Positions 27,317-35,528 of a DNA stretch of 64,000 nt are shown in pieces. The stretch is from NCBI RefSeq assembly GCF_947500655.1, contig NZ_CANMSK010000020.1:1-64000 (forward strand), in the 5' to 3' direction. This DNA comes from an uncultured Psychrosphaera sp. GTDB taxonomy: Bacteria > Pseudomonadota > Gammaproteobacteria > Enterobacterales > Alteromonadaceae. Both the position numbers and the translations under genes were made by a program. The notes under the pieces were generated by a model, which did not search any database, had not been told where the DNA came from, and was given only the letters and a program-made list of their open reading frames with translations. Positions within the stretch are counted from its first letter, which is position 1. The number at the start of each line of letters is the position of its first letter.

Positions 27317-27901
27317 TTAAAACGGATAATGCTCAAAAAGTTCGTTGATCATTTTCTCTAGTGGAATGTCACCATTACTGGTTTTAGCGTAAGTACGTAA
27401 TCCTGTGATCTGGATTTGTAAGAACCTTGCTAGTTCAGCCGCGTCTTTATTTTTTGTAACTTCACCAAGTTCTTGTGCTTCTTTTATTAAATTAGCAAAT
27501 TGCGCTTCAACCGAATTCAATGCATCTCTAGCTATATTCAATAATTCTGCTTGTTCTTCAGTTAGCTCAGCCACTGTTTTTGCCAACATACACATGCTGC
27601 TTGGACTATTTTTTTGCGTTTCTATTACCGCTTGCTTAACAAATGTTTTTAACGCGTTTAATGGTGATGAATATTCGGCTCTTACGTTTTGTAATTGCTC
27701 AATACTTATTTGAGCGTAATGCTGTAACGAGGCTTTAAATACACCATCTTTACTACCAAATTCAGCGTAAATGCTACCAGGTCTCATATCAATAGCATCT
27801 TGAAGATTGCGCATAGAGGTGGCGTGATAACCTTTTTCCCAATATAGATTGGTAGCATTTGCTATCACTTCTTCACGGTTGAATTTGCTTTTTTTACTCA
27901 C
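27317..27901 (-). CDS. TetR-family repressor
   Basis: 194 residues. The N-terminal HTH is canonical (YWEKGYHATSMRNLQDAI, PGSIYAEFGSKDGVF). The C-terminal half is a helical ligand domain with one notable Cys (SSMCMLAK). It is divergent from the CMD/AhpD-like gene, and two TTGAACG-type palindromes lie between them, so it very probably controls both. Confidence 0.88.
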   Translation of the reverse strand: MSKKSKFNREEVIANATNLYWEKGYHATSMRNLQDAIDMRPGSIYAEFGSKDGVFKASLQHYAQISIEQLQNVRAEYSSPLNALKTFVKQAVIETQKNSPSSMCMLAKTVAELTEEQAELLNIARDALNSVEAQFANLIKEAQELGEVTKNKDAAELARFLQIQITGLRTYAKTSNGDIPLEKMINELFEHYPF

Positions 27902-27926
27902 GTTAAAACCCTAAAATAAAAAATAA

Positions 27927-27965
27927 TTGAACGATTGCTCAAACATAACTTGAACGTTCGTTCAA
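27927..27965. promoter_or_regulatory. Paired TetR operators
   Basis: TTGAACGTTCGTTCAA (27950-27965) has perfect 7-bp arms around two bases. TTGAACGATTGCTCAA (27927-27942) is a weaker copy 23 bp away. Both lie between the divergent TetR and CMD genes. Confidence 0.72.
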
Positions 27966-28043
27966 ATCCAGTTAAATTGTCTCCCGTCGAGAAGAAATAA
28001 TACTCATTAATAAATTTATATTAAATTTTATAGGAAAATAAAC

Positions 28044-28595
28044 ATGACTGATTTTACACTTCACACATTAGAAACAACTCCAGCTGGCAGCAAAGCAATT
28101 CTTGAAGGTGCAGTAGCACAAATGGGCACAATCCCAAGTCTTTATGCTGTTATGGCTGAGTCTCCAGAAATCTTAACTGCGTACACGCAATTACATCAAG
28201 CATTCACTGGTACTTCTTTTGACGCTGAAGAGTTAACGGTTGTATGGCAAACAATCAACGTTGAACATGAATGTCATTTCTGCGTACCAGCTCACACAGC
28301 AATTGCTAATTCAATGAACGTTGACCCAGCTCTTACAGAAGCATTACGTAACAGCACAGCAATGCCTACAGCAAAACTACAAGCGTTACATGACTTAACA
28401 CTAATCTTGGTTCGTCAACGTGGTAACGCAACTGACGAGCAATTAGAAGCATTCTATGCTGCGGGTTACACTACTAAGCAAGTACTAGAGATCATTCTTG
28501 GTATTTCACAAAAAGTGATCAGCAACTACGTAAACCACGTTGCTAAAACGCCAGTTGACGATATGTTCAAACCTTTCGCTTGGACTAAAGCATAA
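28044..28595 (+). CDS. Carboxymuconolactone decarboxylase/AhpD-like protein
   Basis: 183 residues, all helical by pattern. The motif EHECHFCVPAHTAIA contains CxxC followed by His, as in AhpD-like alkylhydroperoxidases. Members reduce peroxides or react with thiol or electrophile stress agents. Its codon use looks optimised (many GAA, CGT, GCA), suggesting high expression on induction. Regulated by the divergent TetR. Confidence 0.85.
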   Translation: MTDFTLHTLETTPAGSKAILEGAVAQMGTIPSLYAVMAESPEILTAYTQLHQAFTGTSFDAEELTVVWQTINVEHECHFCVPAHTAIANSMNVDPALTEALRNSTAMPTAKLQALHDLTLILVRQRGNATDEQLEAFYAAGYTTKQVLEIILGISQKVISNYVNHVAKTPVDDMFKPFAWTKA

Positions 28596-28683
28596 ACGCT
28601 TAGTTTTGAGTTACCGCTTAATTAGTTATTTAAAACTAGTTTAAGTTAGTTTTAGGTGAGTGATTTTTAGAGAGTAATATGAG

Positions 28684-28716
28684 AACGCCAGCGCAGTAAT
28701 GCATTGGCGTTTTTTT
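28684..28716 (+). terminator. Terminator after CMD/AhpD-like gene
   Basis: AACGCCA and TGGCGTT form the stem around a GC-containing loop, followed by seven T. Confidence 0.75.
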
Positions 28717-28858
28717 GTTTTTTATTTTAAAAGATCAAAAGCTATTCGAAGCATTTAACTAGATCACTCTGTTTTTTTTCGCCGTTTATGCGAGTATAGG
28801 TGTTTTCTAAGCCTGTGTTTAATTTAAACAAATACAATTATAAAAATCTGGAGTAAAA

Positions 28859-29050
28859 ATGAATAATAAACTTATCAGTATCGTACTTATCGTTGGCGGT
28901 GTTGCTTTAGCTGTGTGGGGCTACAATATTTATGATGCAGCTGGCTCTCAAGTTACCAGAGCGTTAAGTGGTGATACACCAATTGAAGCTTGGGCTGGAA
29001 TGGTTGGTGGAGTTGTTGCTGTTTTAGTTGGTTTAAAAAAACTAAAATAA
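28859..29050 (+). CDS. DUF3185 small membrane protein
   Basis: 63 residues with two predicted transmembrane helices separated by a polar segment (ALSGDTPIEAWAG). The pattern fits DUF3185, a small inner-membrane family of unknown function. CTGGAG precedes the ATG. A terminator follows, so it is monocistronic. Confidence 0.78.
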   Translation: MNNKLISIVLIVGGVALAVWGYNIYDAAGSQVTRALSGDTPIEAWAGMVGGVVAVLVGLKKLK

Positions 29051-29082
29051 CTTAACAACCCACTATATTGTCTGAATTTTAT

Positions 29083-29117
29083 AGCCTATTAGTTAGTTCT
29101 AATAGGCTTTTTGTTTT
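29083..29117 (+). terminator. Terminator after DUF3185 gene
   Basis: The 10-bp arms AGCCTATTAG and CTAATAGGCT flank a 6-nt loop and are followed by a T-rich tract. Confidence 0.85.
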
Positions 29118-29235
29118 CTCCTCTAATCTTAATCCCGCAAGCGCACAACTGGACAGACCGCAAAACCTTTTTGTTTGCACAATTGGTGCATATTCCTAAA
29201 TTAAAGTAAGTCTATCTAATTTAGGAGTGATATTA

Positions 29236-30201
29236 ATGTCTGGAAAATTACGAACATATATAAACGTTGTAAAAAACTATGCATTTATAGTTCTAGTTAT
29301 TGTGCTGGCGGGGTGTGCAGATGATGACTCCACGGATGCTGATACAACAGATGATATTGGTGTTGGTACGACAGAGAGTACGGATGGTGTGTTATGTAAT
29401 TACTTTTATAGTGAATACAATGACTCCGATTCTGTGCAATTAACCAGTAGCTCTGACTGGAGTTGTACTGGTACTAGTCGTGACTTAGTGGCTAATGGCG
29501 TTCCAGACCATGAAGTCGGTACATTTCCTAATCCAAATAATCCAAATACTATTGAAGAAAAAAGCATATCTCAAAGTTATACACTTACTCCCGTTGAATC
29601 TGATGATGCAACAGAGCTAGGTGGCCCAAGGGGGACGTTAGGATTTGTGTTAAATGGAGTGAAAATTGACGCGGGTACTGGCGGAAGTTGTGATGACTCT
29701 GGCGATGACTGTTCTTTAGGTGATAATAGCGGAAGTTGGAATATTGAAGCTCTAGGTCAAGACTCTTTTGATTTTGGTACAGACGATAATAACGCCCATG
29801 TTCAACCAGATGGTACTTATCATTATCATGGTATGCCAGAAGGGTTTGTCACTTTACAAGGTGGTAACAGCTCTACCATGACATTAATTGGCTGGGCTGC
29901 AGATGGCTTTCCAATTTATGCGCGTTACGGTTATACCGATGCGGAAGATGCAAGCTCTGAACTTAAGTCGATGGAAGGCAGTTATCAAACCGTTACAACA
30001 GTAAGTAGTAGCCGCCCATCTACCGATATATACCCTTTAGGGACCTTTGCTCAGGATTGGGACTATGTTGAAGGCTCTGGGGATTTGGATGAATGTAATG
30101 GTCGTTTTGGTGTGACACCTGAATTTCCTGACGGTATTTATCATTATTATGCAACCGACACTTATCCGTACTTTCAACGTTGTGTTAAAGGTGAGCTTTA
30201 G
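29236..30201 (+). CDS. YHYH-domain lipoprotein
   Basis: 321 residues from ATG 29236, with AGGAG upstream; the frame can start at a GTG inside that ribosome site, which is unlikely. Lipobox VLAGCA is followed by an Asp/Thr-rich linker. The YHYH domain shows PDGTYHYHGMPEGF and IYHYYATDTYPY. Such His-rich domains occur in secreted marine proteins, often described as metal- or copper-related without proof. Cys residues in the C-terminal half could form disulfides. The next gene, 36 bp on, may be co-transcribed. Confidence 0.82.
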   Translation: MSGKLRTYINVVKNYAFIVLVIVLAGCADDDSTDADTTDDIGVGTTESTDGVLCNYFYSEYNDSDSVQLTSSSDWSCTGTSRDLVANGVPDHEVGTFPNPNNPNTIEEKSISQSYTLTPVESDDATELGGPRGTLGFVLNGVKIDAGTGGSCDDSGDDCSLGDNSGSWNIEALGQDSFDFGTDDNNAHVQPDGTYHYHGMPEGFVTLQGGNSSTMTLIGWAADGFPIYARYGYTDAEDASSELKSMEGSYQTVTTVSSSRPSTDIYPLGTFAQDWDYVEGSGDLDECNGRFGVTPEFPDGIYHYYATDTYPYFQRCVKGEL

Positions 30202-30237
30202 TTTAAAAGCTAACGCAATAATTACAGGTTTATGATC

Positions 30238-30765
30238 ATGAAGAAGTTTTTAATAAATAGTGCATTAAGTACATTATTATTAGGAGTATTGTGTTTATCG
30301 GTTTCTTTGCATGCACATATGATGGTAGAGCAGCACGGCACGTTAAACATAGTTGATGACAAAGTCTATATGGTGCTTTCTATTCCAATGAGTGCATTTT
30401 ATAGTGTAGATAGTAATAACGACGGTATTGTTAGCATGCTTGAATTTACCAATAATCGTAAAAAAATAGCTACAAAAATAAAAGACAAAGTGGTTTTATC
30501 TAATGAGAAATCTACTTTTACTATAAACGGTTTATTGCTTTCGCCAGAAGCGTCACACACTAAAAAGAAGAGTATAGAGTACGTGACTATTACAGGACGC
30601 TATACAATTAACGGCCCGTTAAATGATATTAAGTTAAACATGGATTTATTTGGCATATCAAAAAAACACAGAATTATTGAGATAACCACAATTAATAAAA
30701 TGCAAAAAAATAAGCATACTTTTACTTTAACACCGCAGAATAATAGTGCTGTTATCGCTGAATAA
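30238..30765 (+). CDS. Exported EF-hand-like small protein
   Basis: 175 residues with a signal peptide ending near SLHA-HMM. A single EF-hand-like loop, DSNNDGIVSMLEF, suggests calcium binding. No further family recognised. A start two codons earlier (30232) is possible. It follows the YHYH lipoprotein gene on the same strand with a short gap, so it may be a partner of that protein. Confidence 0.65.
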   Translation: MKKFLINSALSTLLLGVLCLSVSLHAHMMVEQHGTLNIVDDKVYMVLSIPMSAFYSVDSNNDGIVSMLEFTNNRKKIATKIKDKVVLSNEKSTFTINGLLLSPEASHTKKKSIEYVTITGRYTINGPLNDIKLNMDLFGISKKHRIIEITTINKMQKNKHTFTLTPQNNSAVIAE

Positions 30766-31068
30766 ATGCGAGTAAATCGCTGCTAGAAACTGAGCCGAAT
30801 CAACTTTTTTTGATGAAGAGTAGGTGGGTAATATTGTTTTTAACGGTTGATTTTAAATAACTTAACTATTGCATAATGCAAGAAGCGTATAAATGACAGA
30901 AGCGGTCACTTTAACTTTTAGTTTTCAAACTAAATGAATACTCAAACATCCGCAAAAAACAGAAAAACAACCAACTAAATCCAAACTAATAAAAAATAAC
31001 GTCAGCACTGTGAAATTATTATCCATAAACCACGGTTTACTTAGATAGTTAATTAACAGGGGTAACTT
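30766..31068. other. Intergenic region
   Basis: No gene. It contains the palindrome TTGCATAATGCAA at about 30870 and a GGGGTAA ribosome site for the following gene near its right end. Confidence 0.4.
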
Positions 31069-31536
31069 ATGACTAAATTTTTAACACGTACACTATTACT
31101 TATTTCTACATTATTTACTTTTTCAGCTTTTGCTGAAGATGATGCGATTAGTACAGGCTTGTTTAATAGCGTTGCTATTGATGGCTATGACACTGTGTCT
31201 TATTTCACTGAAGGTAAGCCAGTGGAAGGTAATGATAAGTTTCAAACGATGTGGCGCGATGCGACTTGGAAATTCTCTAGCCAAGAGAATTTAGACTTAT
31301 TTAAACAAGAACCTACCAAATATGCAGCTCAATATGGCGGTTATTGTGCTTGGGCTATGTCAGAAGGTAAGACGGCTGGGATAGATCCGGAAATGTGGCA
31401 TATTGAAGATGGAAAGTTATATTTGAACTACAATCAAAGTGTACAAGATAAGTGGTTGAAAGATATGACTAATGACATTATTTCTGCTGATAAATTTTAT
31501 CCAGAAATTACGAATGTTAAAAAATACAAAAACTAA
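31069..31536 (+). CDS. Periplasmic YHS-domain protein
   Basis: 155 residues with a signal peptide ending at AFA. The YHS core is AIDGYDTVSYF...YGGYCAWAMSEGK, where the Tyr-Gly-Gly-Tyr-Cys motif is typical of the family. YHS domains bind metals or occur in metal handling proteins; a specific role is not known. Monocistronic. Confidence 0.83.
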   Translation: MTKFLTRTLLLISTLFTFSAFAEDDAISTGLFNSVAIDGYDTVSYFTEGKPVEGNDKFQTMWRDATWKFSSQENLDLFKQEPTKYAAQYGGYCAWAMSEGKTAGIDPEMWHIEDGKLYLNYNQSVQDKWLKDMTNDIISADKFYPEITNVKKYKN

Positions 31537-31540
31537 TGAG

Positions 31541-31564
31541 CTATTTCTTCAATTGAAGAAATAG
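31541..31564. repeat. Perfect 24-bp palindrome
   Basis: CTATTTCTTCAA is followed directly by its complement TTGAAGAAATAG, five bases after the YHS gene stop codon. It has no T-run, so it could be a transcript-end stabilising hairpin or a protein site. Confidence 0.7.
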
Positions 31565-31755
31565 AACGACTCTGGAGAAGTAAGGCTATTTAAAAACAGT
31601 TTGTTTTTAGCTGTGCGCTTTTAGCCTTTCTTCTTCAACTTCTTTACCGTCTCAACATTCCACTTATTATTTGAATTCAAGAATTAAAACAAATCTAAAA
31701 CATAAGTCTCTACGTATATACTTATCTGACGTTTAATCAATAAAAGATAATTAAT

Positions 31756-31950
31756 ATGTTTTCAGCTTTTGTTAAAAATAAGTTTAAAAAAGACCCAACC
31801 AAAAAACTAGTTAAGTTATACGACCGTAAACTTGAAGAAGCTATGCTTGCACAGCGTAATGGTAATATACGTGGTTATGCGATGCTCACCGCTGAAGCTG
31901 AAACGATAAAACAGCAAATACTAGAGCTAGACCCGTCGGCTAAAATATAA
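31756..31950 (+). CDS. DUF6435-like small protein
   Basis: 64 residues, highly charged and helical (DPTKKLVKLYDRKLEEAM, QRNGNIRGYAMLTAEAE). I recognise the pattern of DUF6435, a small cytosolic family of unknown function. The preceding 220 bp contain no other gene. Confidence 0.7.
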   Translation: MFSAFVKNKFKKDPTKKLVKLYDRKLEEAMLAQRNGNIRGYAMLTAEAETIKQQILELDPSAKI

Positions 31951-32077
31951 AATAAAGGGCTATTAATTGGCCGCGGACTTACTTTTAAATTAGAGTTTTC
32001 AATTCCATTAAATGTTTAATTCCATTACTATCTTTCTTTATTGGTTATATGTTCATTTTTGATTTGAGAGCGTTATT

Positions 32078-32737
32078 TTGTATTCGTCATTACAACAGCA
32101 ATGTTTAGTTGAGTTAGGTATCACGCCTTTTGATCTTAACGATAAATACAAAACGCCAGCGGAGCCAATCGCAACGACTGAACAAGTTAGTATTGGATTA
32201 GGGCAGCTTAAGCCTGAACCTAATTTAGAAAGCTCTGGAACGCAAACTAGACTCCTAAGACCTAAGCCTGTTAAAGCACATTCAGAACCCAATGCAACGG
32301 CAATACCAGCAGTTGAGGTTGCTCGTCCAACAGCAATAGTTGCTGAATCTACAAGATTAACTCAGCCTGCTCCTTTGCCTAAAACCACAGCTGCCGCCAA
32401 AGCACCTATGGAGAATCATTGGTTAAATTGTTCAGACAAATTCATTGCCGATATTAAAGTGGTATTTCCTCAAATAGCTTTATCGGTTTTGGCCTTTGAC
32501 GCTATGGTTGCTTTGCTCCAAGAACAAGGCGATAAAAAAGTATATTGGAAAATTGCATCTAAGTTTGTCACGCAATACGTCCAATTGGAAAGTATTGGGC
32601 AAGACACAGTTATCACGTCGCCTTTACCTAATGAACTTAGTCCGGCACAGAAAAAAGAGTTATGGTTATTGTTACAACCTTATGCGCCTCAGCCAGCTCA
32701 AACAAATCAAGCAACTCAAACAATCCGAGAAAACTAA
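32078..32737 (+). CDS. holD: DNA polymerase III psi subunit HolD (probable)
   Basis: 219 residues. The N-terminus (LQQQCLVELGITPFDL) matches the HolD pattern for chi binding, and it is directly followed by rimI, the usual HolD neighbour. A Pro/Thr/Ala-rich linker of about 80 residues makes it longer than E. coli HolD (137). The C-terminal domain shows IKVVFPQIALSVLAF. The only in-frame start is TTG at 32078 with GAGAG upstream, a weak start that fits low expression. Confidence 0.7.
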   Translation: MYSSLQQQCLVELGITPFDLNDKYKTPAEPIATTEQVSIGLGQLKPEPNLESSGTQTRLLRPKPVKAHSEPNATAIPAVEVARPTAIVAESTRLTQPAPLPKTTAAAKAPMENHWLNCSDKFIADIKVVFPQIALSVLAFDAMVALLQEQGDKKVYWKIASKFVTQYVQLESIGQDTVITSPLPNELSPAQKKELWLLLQPYAPQPAQTNQATQTIREN

Positions 32738-32741
32738 TCCC

Positions 32742-33197
32742 GTGGCTAAAATTCAAATACTGGAATTAAATCAGGCGCATATTCCTTTGTTGGTAGAAAT
32801 AGATCAACGCAGCCATTTGTCACCTTGGTCACAAAAAATATTTGAGTCTAGTTTTAATGCCCGCAGCCATAATTTTTATATGCAAAAAGATTGTGAAATT
32901 CTGGGATATTATTTTGCTGAGTTTGTGGTTGGCGATATGACGTTAGAAAATATCTGTATTGCACCAGAGCATCAAGGCAAAGGCTTAGCCAAAAAACTAA
33001 TGGATCACCTTATTGAGCATGCAAAGTCGCTAAATACAGAGAATATGTTTTTAGAAGTAAGAGAATCAAATACAAAAGCAATTAAACTTTATGAGTCTTA
33101 CGAGTTTGAAGTAACGGGAAAAAGGAAAGAGTATTATTCTGTTCCTAATTCCACCGCCAGAGAAACAGCATTGTTAATGAAAAGGTCTTTTGTTTAG
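32742..33197 (+). CDS. rimI: Ribosomal protein S18-alanine N-acetyltransferase RimI
   Basis: 151 residues starting at GTG 32742, 4 bp after holD. The GNAT acetyl-CoA motif is IAPEHQGKGLAKKLMDHL, followed by FLEVRESNTKAIKLYESYEF, typical of RimI. It acetylates the N-terminal alanine of ribosomal protein S18. The frame is open upstream through holD, but that part is a shadow. Translation is probably coupled to holD. Confidence 0.88.
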   Translation: MAKIQILELNQAHIPLLVEIDQRSHLSPWSQKIFESSFNARSHNFYMQKDCEILGYYFAEFVVGDMTLENICIAPEHQGKGLAKKLMDHLIEHAKSLNTENMFLEVRESNTKAIKLYESYEFEVTGKRKEYYSVPNSTARETALLMKRSFV

Positions 33198-33225
33198 CTT
33201 GCGCTCACCAAAACCTTTTTAAGTA

Positions 33226-33426
33226 TTAACAATGTTGGGGCAGTGGAATATTATTTTTACCGCCGACTTTATTCCAGATTTTCTCGTGAAAATAATAAGC
33301 AACGGTATTCACCGCTGGTTCCACTATTGCGATTAGTCCACCCATTACAATGTCACCAGTTAATGCGTAAGTAACGCCAAATGCCACTGAAAAGTGAGTA
33401 ATTGCAAAGGTTGTTGTTTTGGCCAT
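33226..33426 (-). CDS. DUF2061 small membrane protein
   Basis: 66 residues with two hydrophobic helices and the DUF2061 signature THFSVAFGVTYALTGD and IVEPAVNTVAYYFHEKIW. Function unknown. The ATG has a strong GGAGAAGG site that begins right after the stop codon of a 50-codon gene upstream, so the pair forms a small operon. Confidence 0.82.
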   Translation of the reverse strand: MAKTTTFAITHFSVAFGVTYALTGDIVMGGLIAIVEPAVNTVAYYFHEKIWNKVGGKNNIPLPQHC

Positions 33427-33439
33427 TGTCCTTCTCCAG

Positions 33440-33592
33440 TTATTTGTTTGTTACAGTGCTTTCAACAAAAGAGCACAGTTGATCACCGTAATAATTATCT
33501 TGGTAATTACACACTTGCACTTGTTGGTTTACGTTAGTATTTAAAACGTACTTATTTAAATACTCATCAATAATGTCTATTAAAAAAATCAT
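33440..33592 (-). CDS. Unrecognised 50-residue protein upstream of DUF2061
   Basis: A 50-codon ORF from ATG 33592 to TAA 33440. AGAAGGA lies 7 nt before the ATG, a strong ribosome site. The protein starts with a hydrophobic stretch (MIFLIDIIDEYLNKY) and has two cysteines in VQVCNYQDNYYGDQLC. I do not recognise a family. It is 13 nt upstream of the DUF2061 gene and likely co-translated. The spacing and ribosome site support a real gene over a chance ORF. Confidence 0.65.
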   Translation of the reverse strand: MIFLIDIIDEYLNKYVLNTNVNQQVQVCNYQDNYYGDQLCSFVESTVTNK

Positions 33593-33710
33593 GTTTTATT
33601 CCTTCTCTTGGTTGATGGAATAAGTATGTATGGATTTTATCTATCTGTATATTTTGTAATATTTATATTCATGTTCGTTTTTTTAGAACATACTTCTCGT
33701 AATTCGCCAC

Positions 33711-34637
33711 TTAACCACAATGATGTTCTAACTGCTGGGTAAAGATTTGTTTTAATATTTCAATGTCTTTAGTTTTGACGTAGTTAGGTCGTACCACAAA
33801 AGCCAAACGTCGGTGTGGTCCAGGTTCATTTAAATGCACAGCACTAAGTTCAGATTCATTGTGAATTAATTGATCAAGTGCCATCTGTGGTACTAAGGTT
33901 GTTCCCAGTTTTCCTGCCACCATTTGCACTAAGGTATGTAAGCTGGTGGAATTAAAACTGGCGTTGCCTTTGTTGCTTTTATTAGTGCTACTACTATTTA
34001 CTGGCAAACTACAAGCTGCTAATGCATGATCTTTTAGACAATGACCATCTTTTAATAACATGAGTTTCTCAAGCTCTAATTCGTCACTCGTGATCTCTTG
34101 TATCTGAGAAGGGCATTCATCTTTATGCGTAACCCAGTAAAAATCTTCCTGCCAGAATTCAAAAGCCATTAAGCCGTCTATAGGAAAAGGCAAGGCTAAA
34201 ACGGCGACGTCAATGTCACCATTTCTTACCATGTCGATTAAGTTATGAGATTGTTCTTCCACGATAGACAGTTTAAATAATGGATATTGCTGTCGAACTT
34301 CTGGCAATACTTTTGGTAATAAATAAGGGCCAATGGTTGGAATTAAGCCCATGGTCATTGGTGAGGTGAGTGCAGATTTATTCATTTGTGATAATTGATA
34401 TAACTCATCCACTTCAATTTTTATCTGTTTTGCTTTGTTTAATACCAATAAGCCCTCGGCGGTGATGATGACTTTTTTGTTATTGCGTTCAAATATTTGT
34501 AAGTCTAATTGTTTTTCTAACTCGGTGATTGCCGTGCTTAATGCTGACTGCGATACATTACAAAGCTCAGAGGCTTTTTTAAAATGCAAAGTCTGCTCAA
34601 CGGCGAGAGCGTACGTGAGTTGTTTTAACGAGATCAT
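33711..34637 (-). CDS. oxyR: Peroxide-sensing LysR regulator OxyR
   Basis: 308 residues from ATG 34637, which gives the canonical MISLKQLTYALAVEQTLHF start. The peroxide switch cysteines Cys200 and Cys209 are present in DGHCLKDHALAAC, matching Cys199/Cys208 of E. coli OxyR. It is divergent from ahpC-ahpF, its standard targets. A Ser/Asn/Thr-rich loop (SSSTNKSNKGNASFNS) replaces the usual short segment after the switch. Confidence 0.93.
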   Translation of the reverse strand: MISLKQLTYALAVEQTLHFKKASELCNVSQSALSTAITELEKQLDLQIFERNNKKVIITAEGLLVLNKAKQIKIEVDELYQLSQMNKSALTSPMTMGLIPTIGPYLLPKVLPEVRQQYPLFKLSIVEEQSHNLIDMVRNGDIDVAVLALPFPIDGLMAFEFWQEDFYWVTHKDECPSQIQEITSDELELEKLMLLKDGHCLKDHALAACSLPVNSSSTNKSNKGNASFNSTSLHTLVQMVAGKLGTTLVPQMALDQLIHNESELSAVHLNEPGPHRRLAFVVRPNYVKTKDIEILKQIFTQQLEHHCG

Positions 34638-34677
34638 GAATTCTATTCTTTTGTAGATGAACCTATCCTCATACTTT

Positions 34678-34698
34678 ATGTTCAAAAATACTGAACAT
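34678..34698. promoter_or_regulatory. Candidate LysR-type operator
   Basis: ATGTTC and GAACAT are perfect arms 9 bp apart in the oxyR-ahpC intergenic region, 40 bp upstream of oxyR. This contains the T-N11-A style used by LysR-type regulators. A full OxyR consensus could not be confirmed by eye. Confidence 0.4.
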
Positions 34699-34820
34699 CA
34701 ACTTCTATTTTATTAAATTTTATAAACAATGGTTTCCCCTTAATATCACTCCATCGAAAGCAAACGTGCTTTGATTTAACAACATTAATTAAATTACATT
34801 TCAATAAAGAGGAAATACAC

Positions 34821-35384
34821 ATGGCTCAAATAGGCAAAACTATCCCAGATTTCACAGCTCAAGCATTTCAAAATGGTGAGTTTAAAGAAGTAACTTCTGA
34901 CAGCGTTAAAACTGGCTGGTCAATATTTTTATTCTATCCTGCGGACTTCACATTTGTATGTCCTACAGAATTAGAAGATATGGCAAATCAATACGAAGAG
35001 TTACAAGGTTTAGGCGTAGAAGTTTACTCAGTATCAACTGACACTCACTTCTCACATAAAGCATGGCATGACTCGTCAGACGCGATTGGTAAAATTAAAT
35101 TCCCAATGATTGGCGACCAAACAGGCCACATTACTCGCGGTTTTGACGTAATGATTGAAGAAGATCACATGGCGCACCGTGGCACATTCTTGGTAGACCC
35201 AGACGGTGTTATCCAAGTAGCTGAAATTCATGCAGGCGGTATTGGTCGTAGCGCTAAAGACATGGTTCGTAAAGTGAAAGCAGCACAATATGTGCGTGAA
35301 AACGACGGTGAAGTTTGTCCAGCAGCATGGGAACAAGGTGAGGCGACATTAACACCAAGCCTTGATCTAGTTGGCAAAATCTAA
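34821..35384 (+). CDS. ahpC: Alkyl hydroperoxide reductase AhpC
   Basis: 187-residue typical 2-Cys peroxiredoxin. Peroxidatic Cys47 lies in [11 protein letters not shown] and resolving Cys166 in GEVCPAAW. It reduces hydrogen peroxide and organic peroxides, with electrons from AhpF encoded 145 bp downstream. AGAGG precedes the ATG. Probably induced by OxyR. Confidence 0.97.
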   Translation: MAQIGKTIPDFTAQAFQNGEFKEVTSDSVKTGWSIFLFYPADFTFVCPTELEDMANQYEELQGLGVEVYSVSTDTHFSHKAWHDSSDAIGKIKFPMIGDQTGHITRGFDVMIEEDHMAHRGTFLVDPDGVIQVAEIHAGGIGRSAKDMVRKVKAAQYVRENDGEVCPAAWEQGEATLTPSLDLVGKI

Positions 35385-35528
35385 CGCTAGCTAAGCATTT
35401 ATTTTTATACAGCTGCGGGTTTACAAATTGTAATTTGGGGAGTGTTTACTCCCACCGCTTTTTCCAGTTTTAAGCAGCCTTTTCATGAATTGGTATCAAT
35501 TAGGTAAAGGGATAGCAAAGGTATAACA

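Noticed and set aside
32053..32292. 79-codon minus-strand ORF opposite holD
   Set aside because: Shadow ORF with no ribosome site; the holD-rimI order explains the region.
32496..32741. Upstream part of the long rimI frame
   Set aside because: It overlaps holD in another frame; RimI homology begins at the GTG at 32742.
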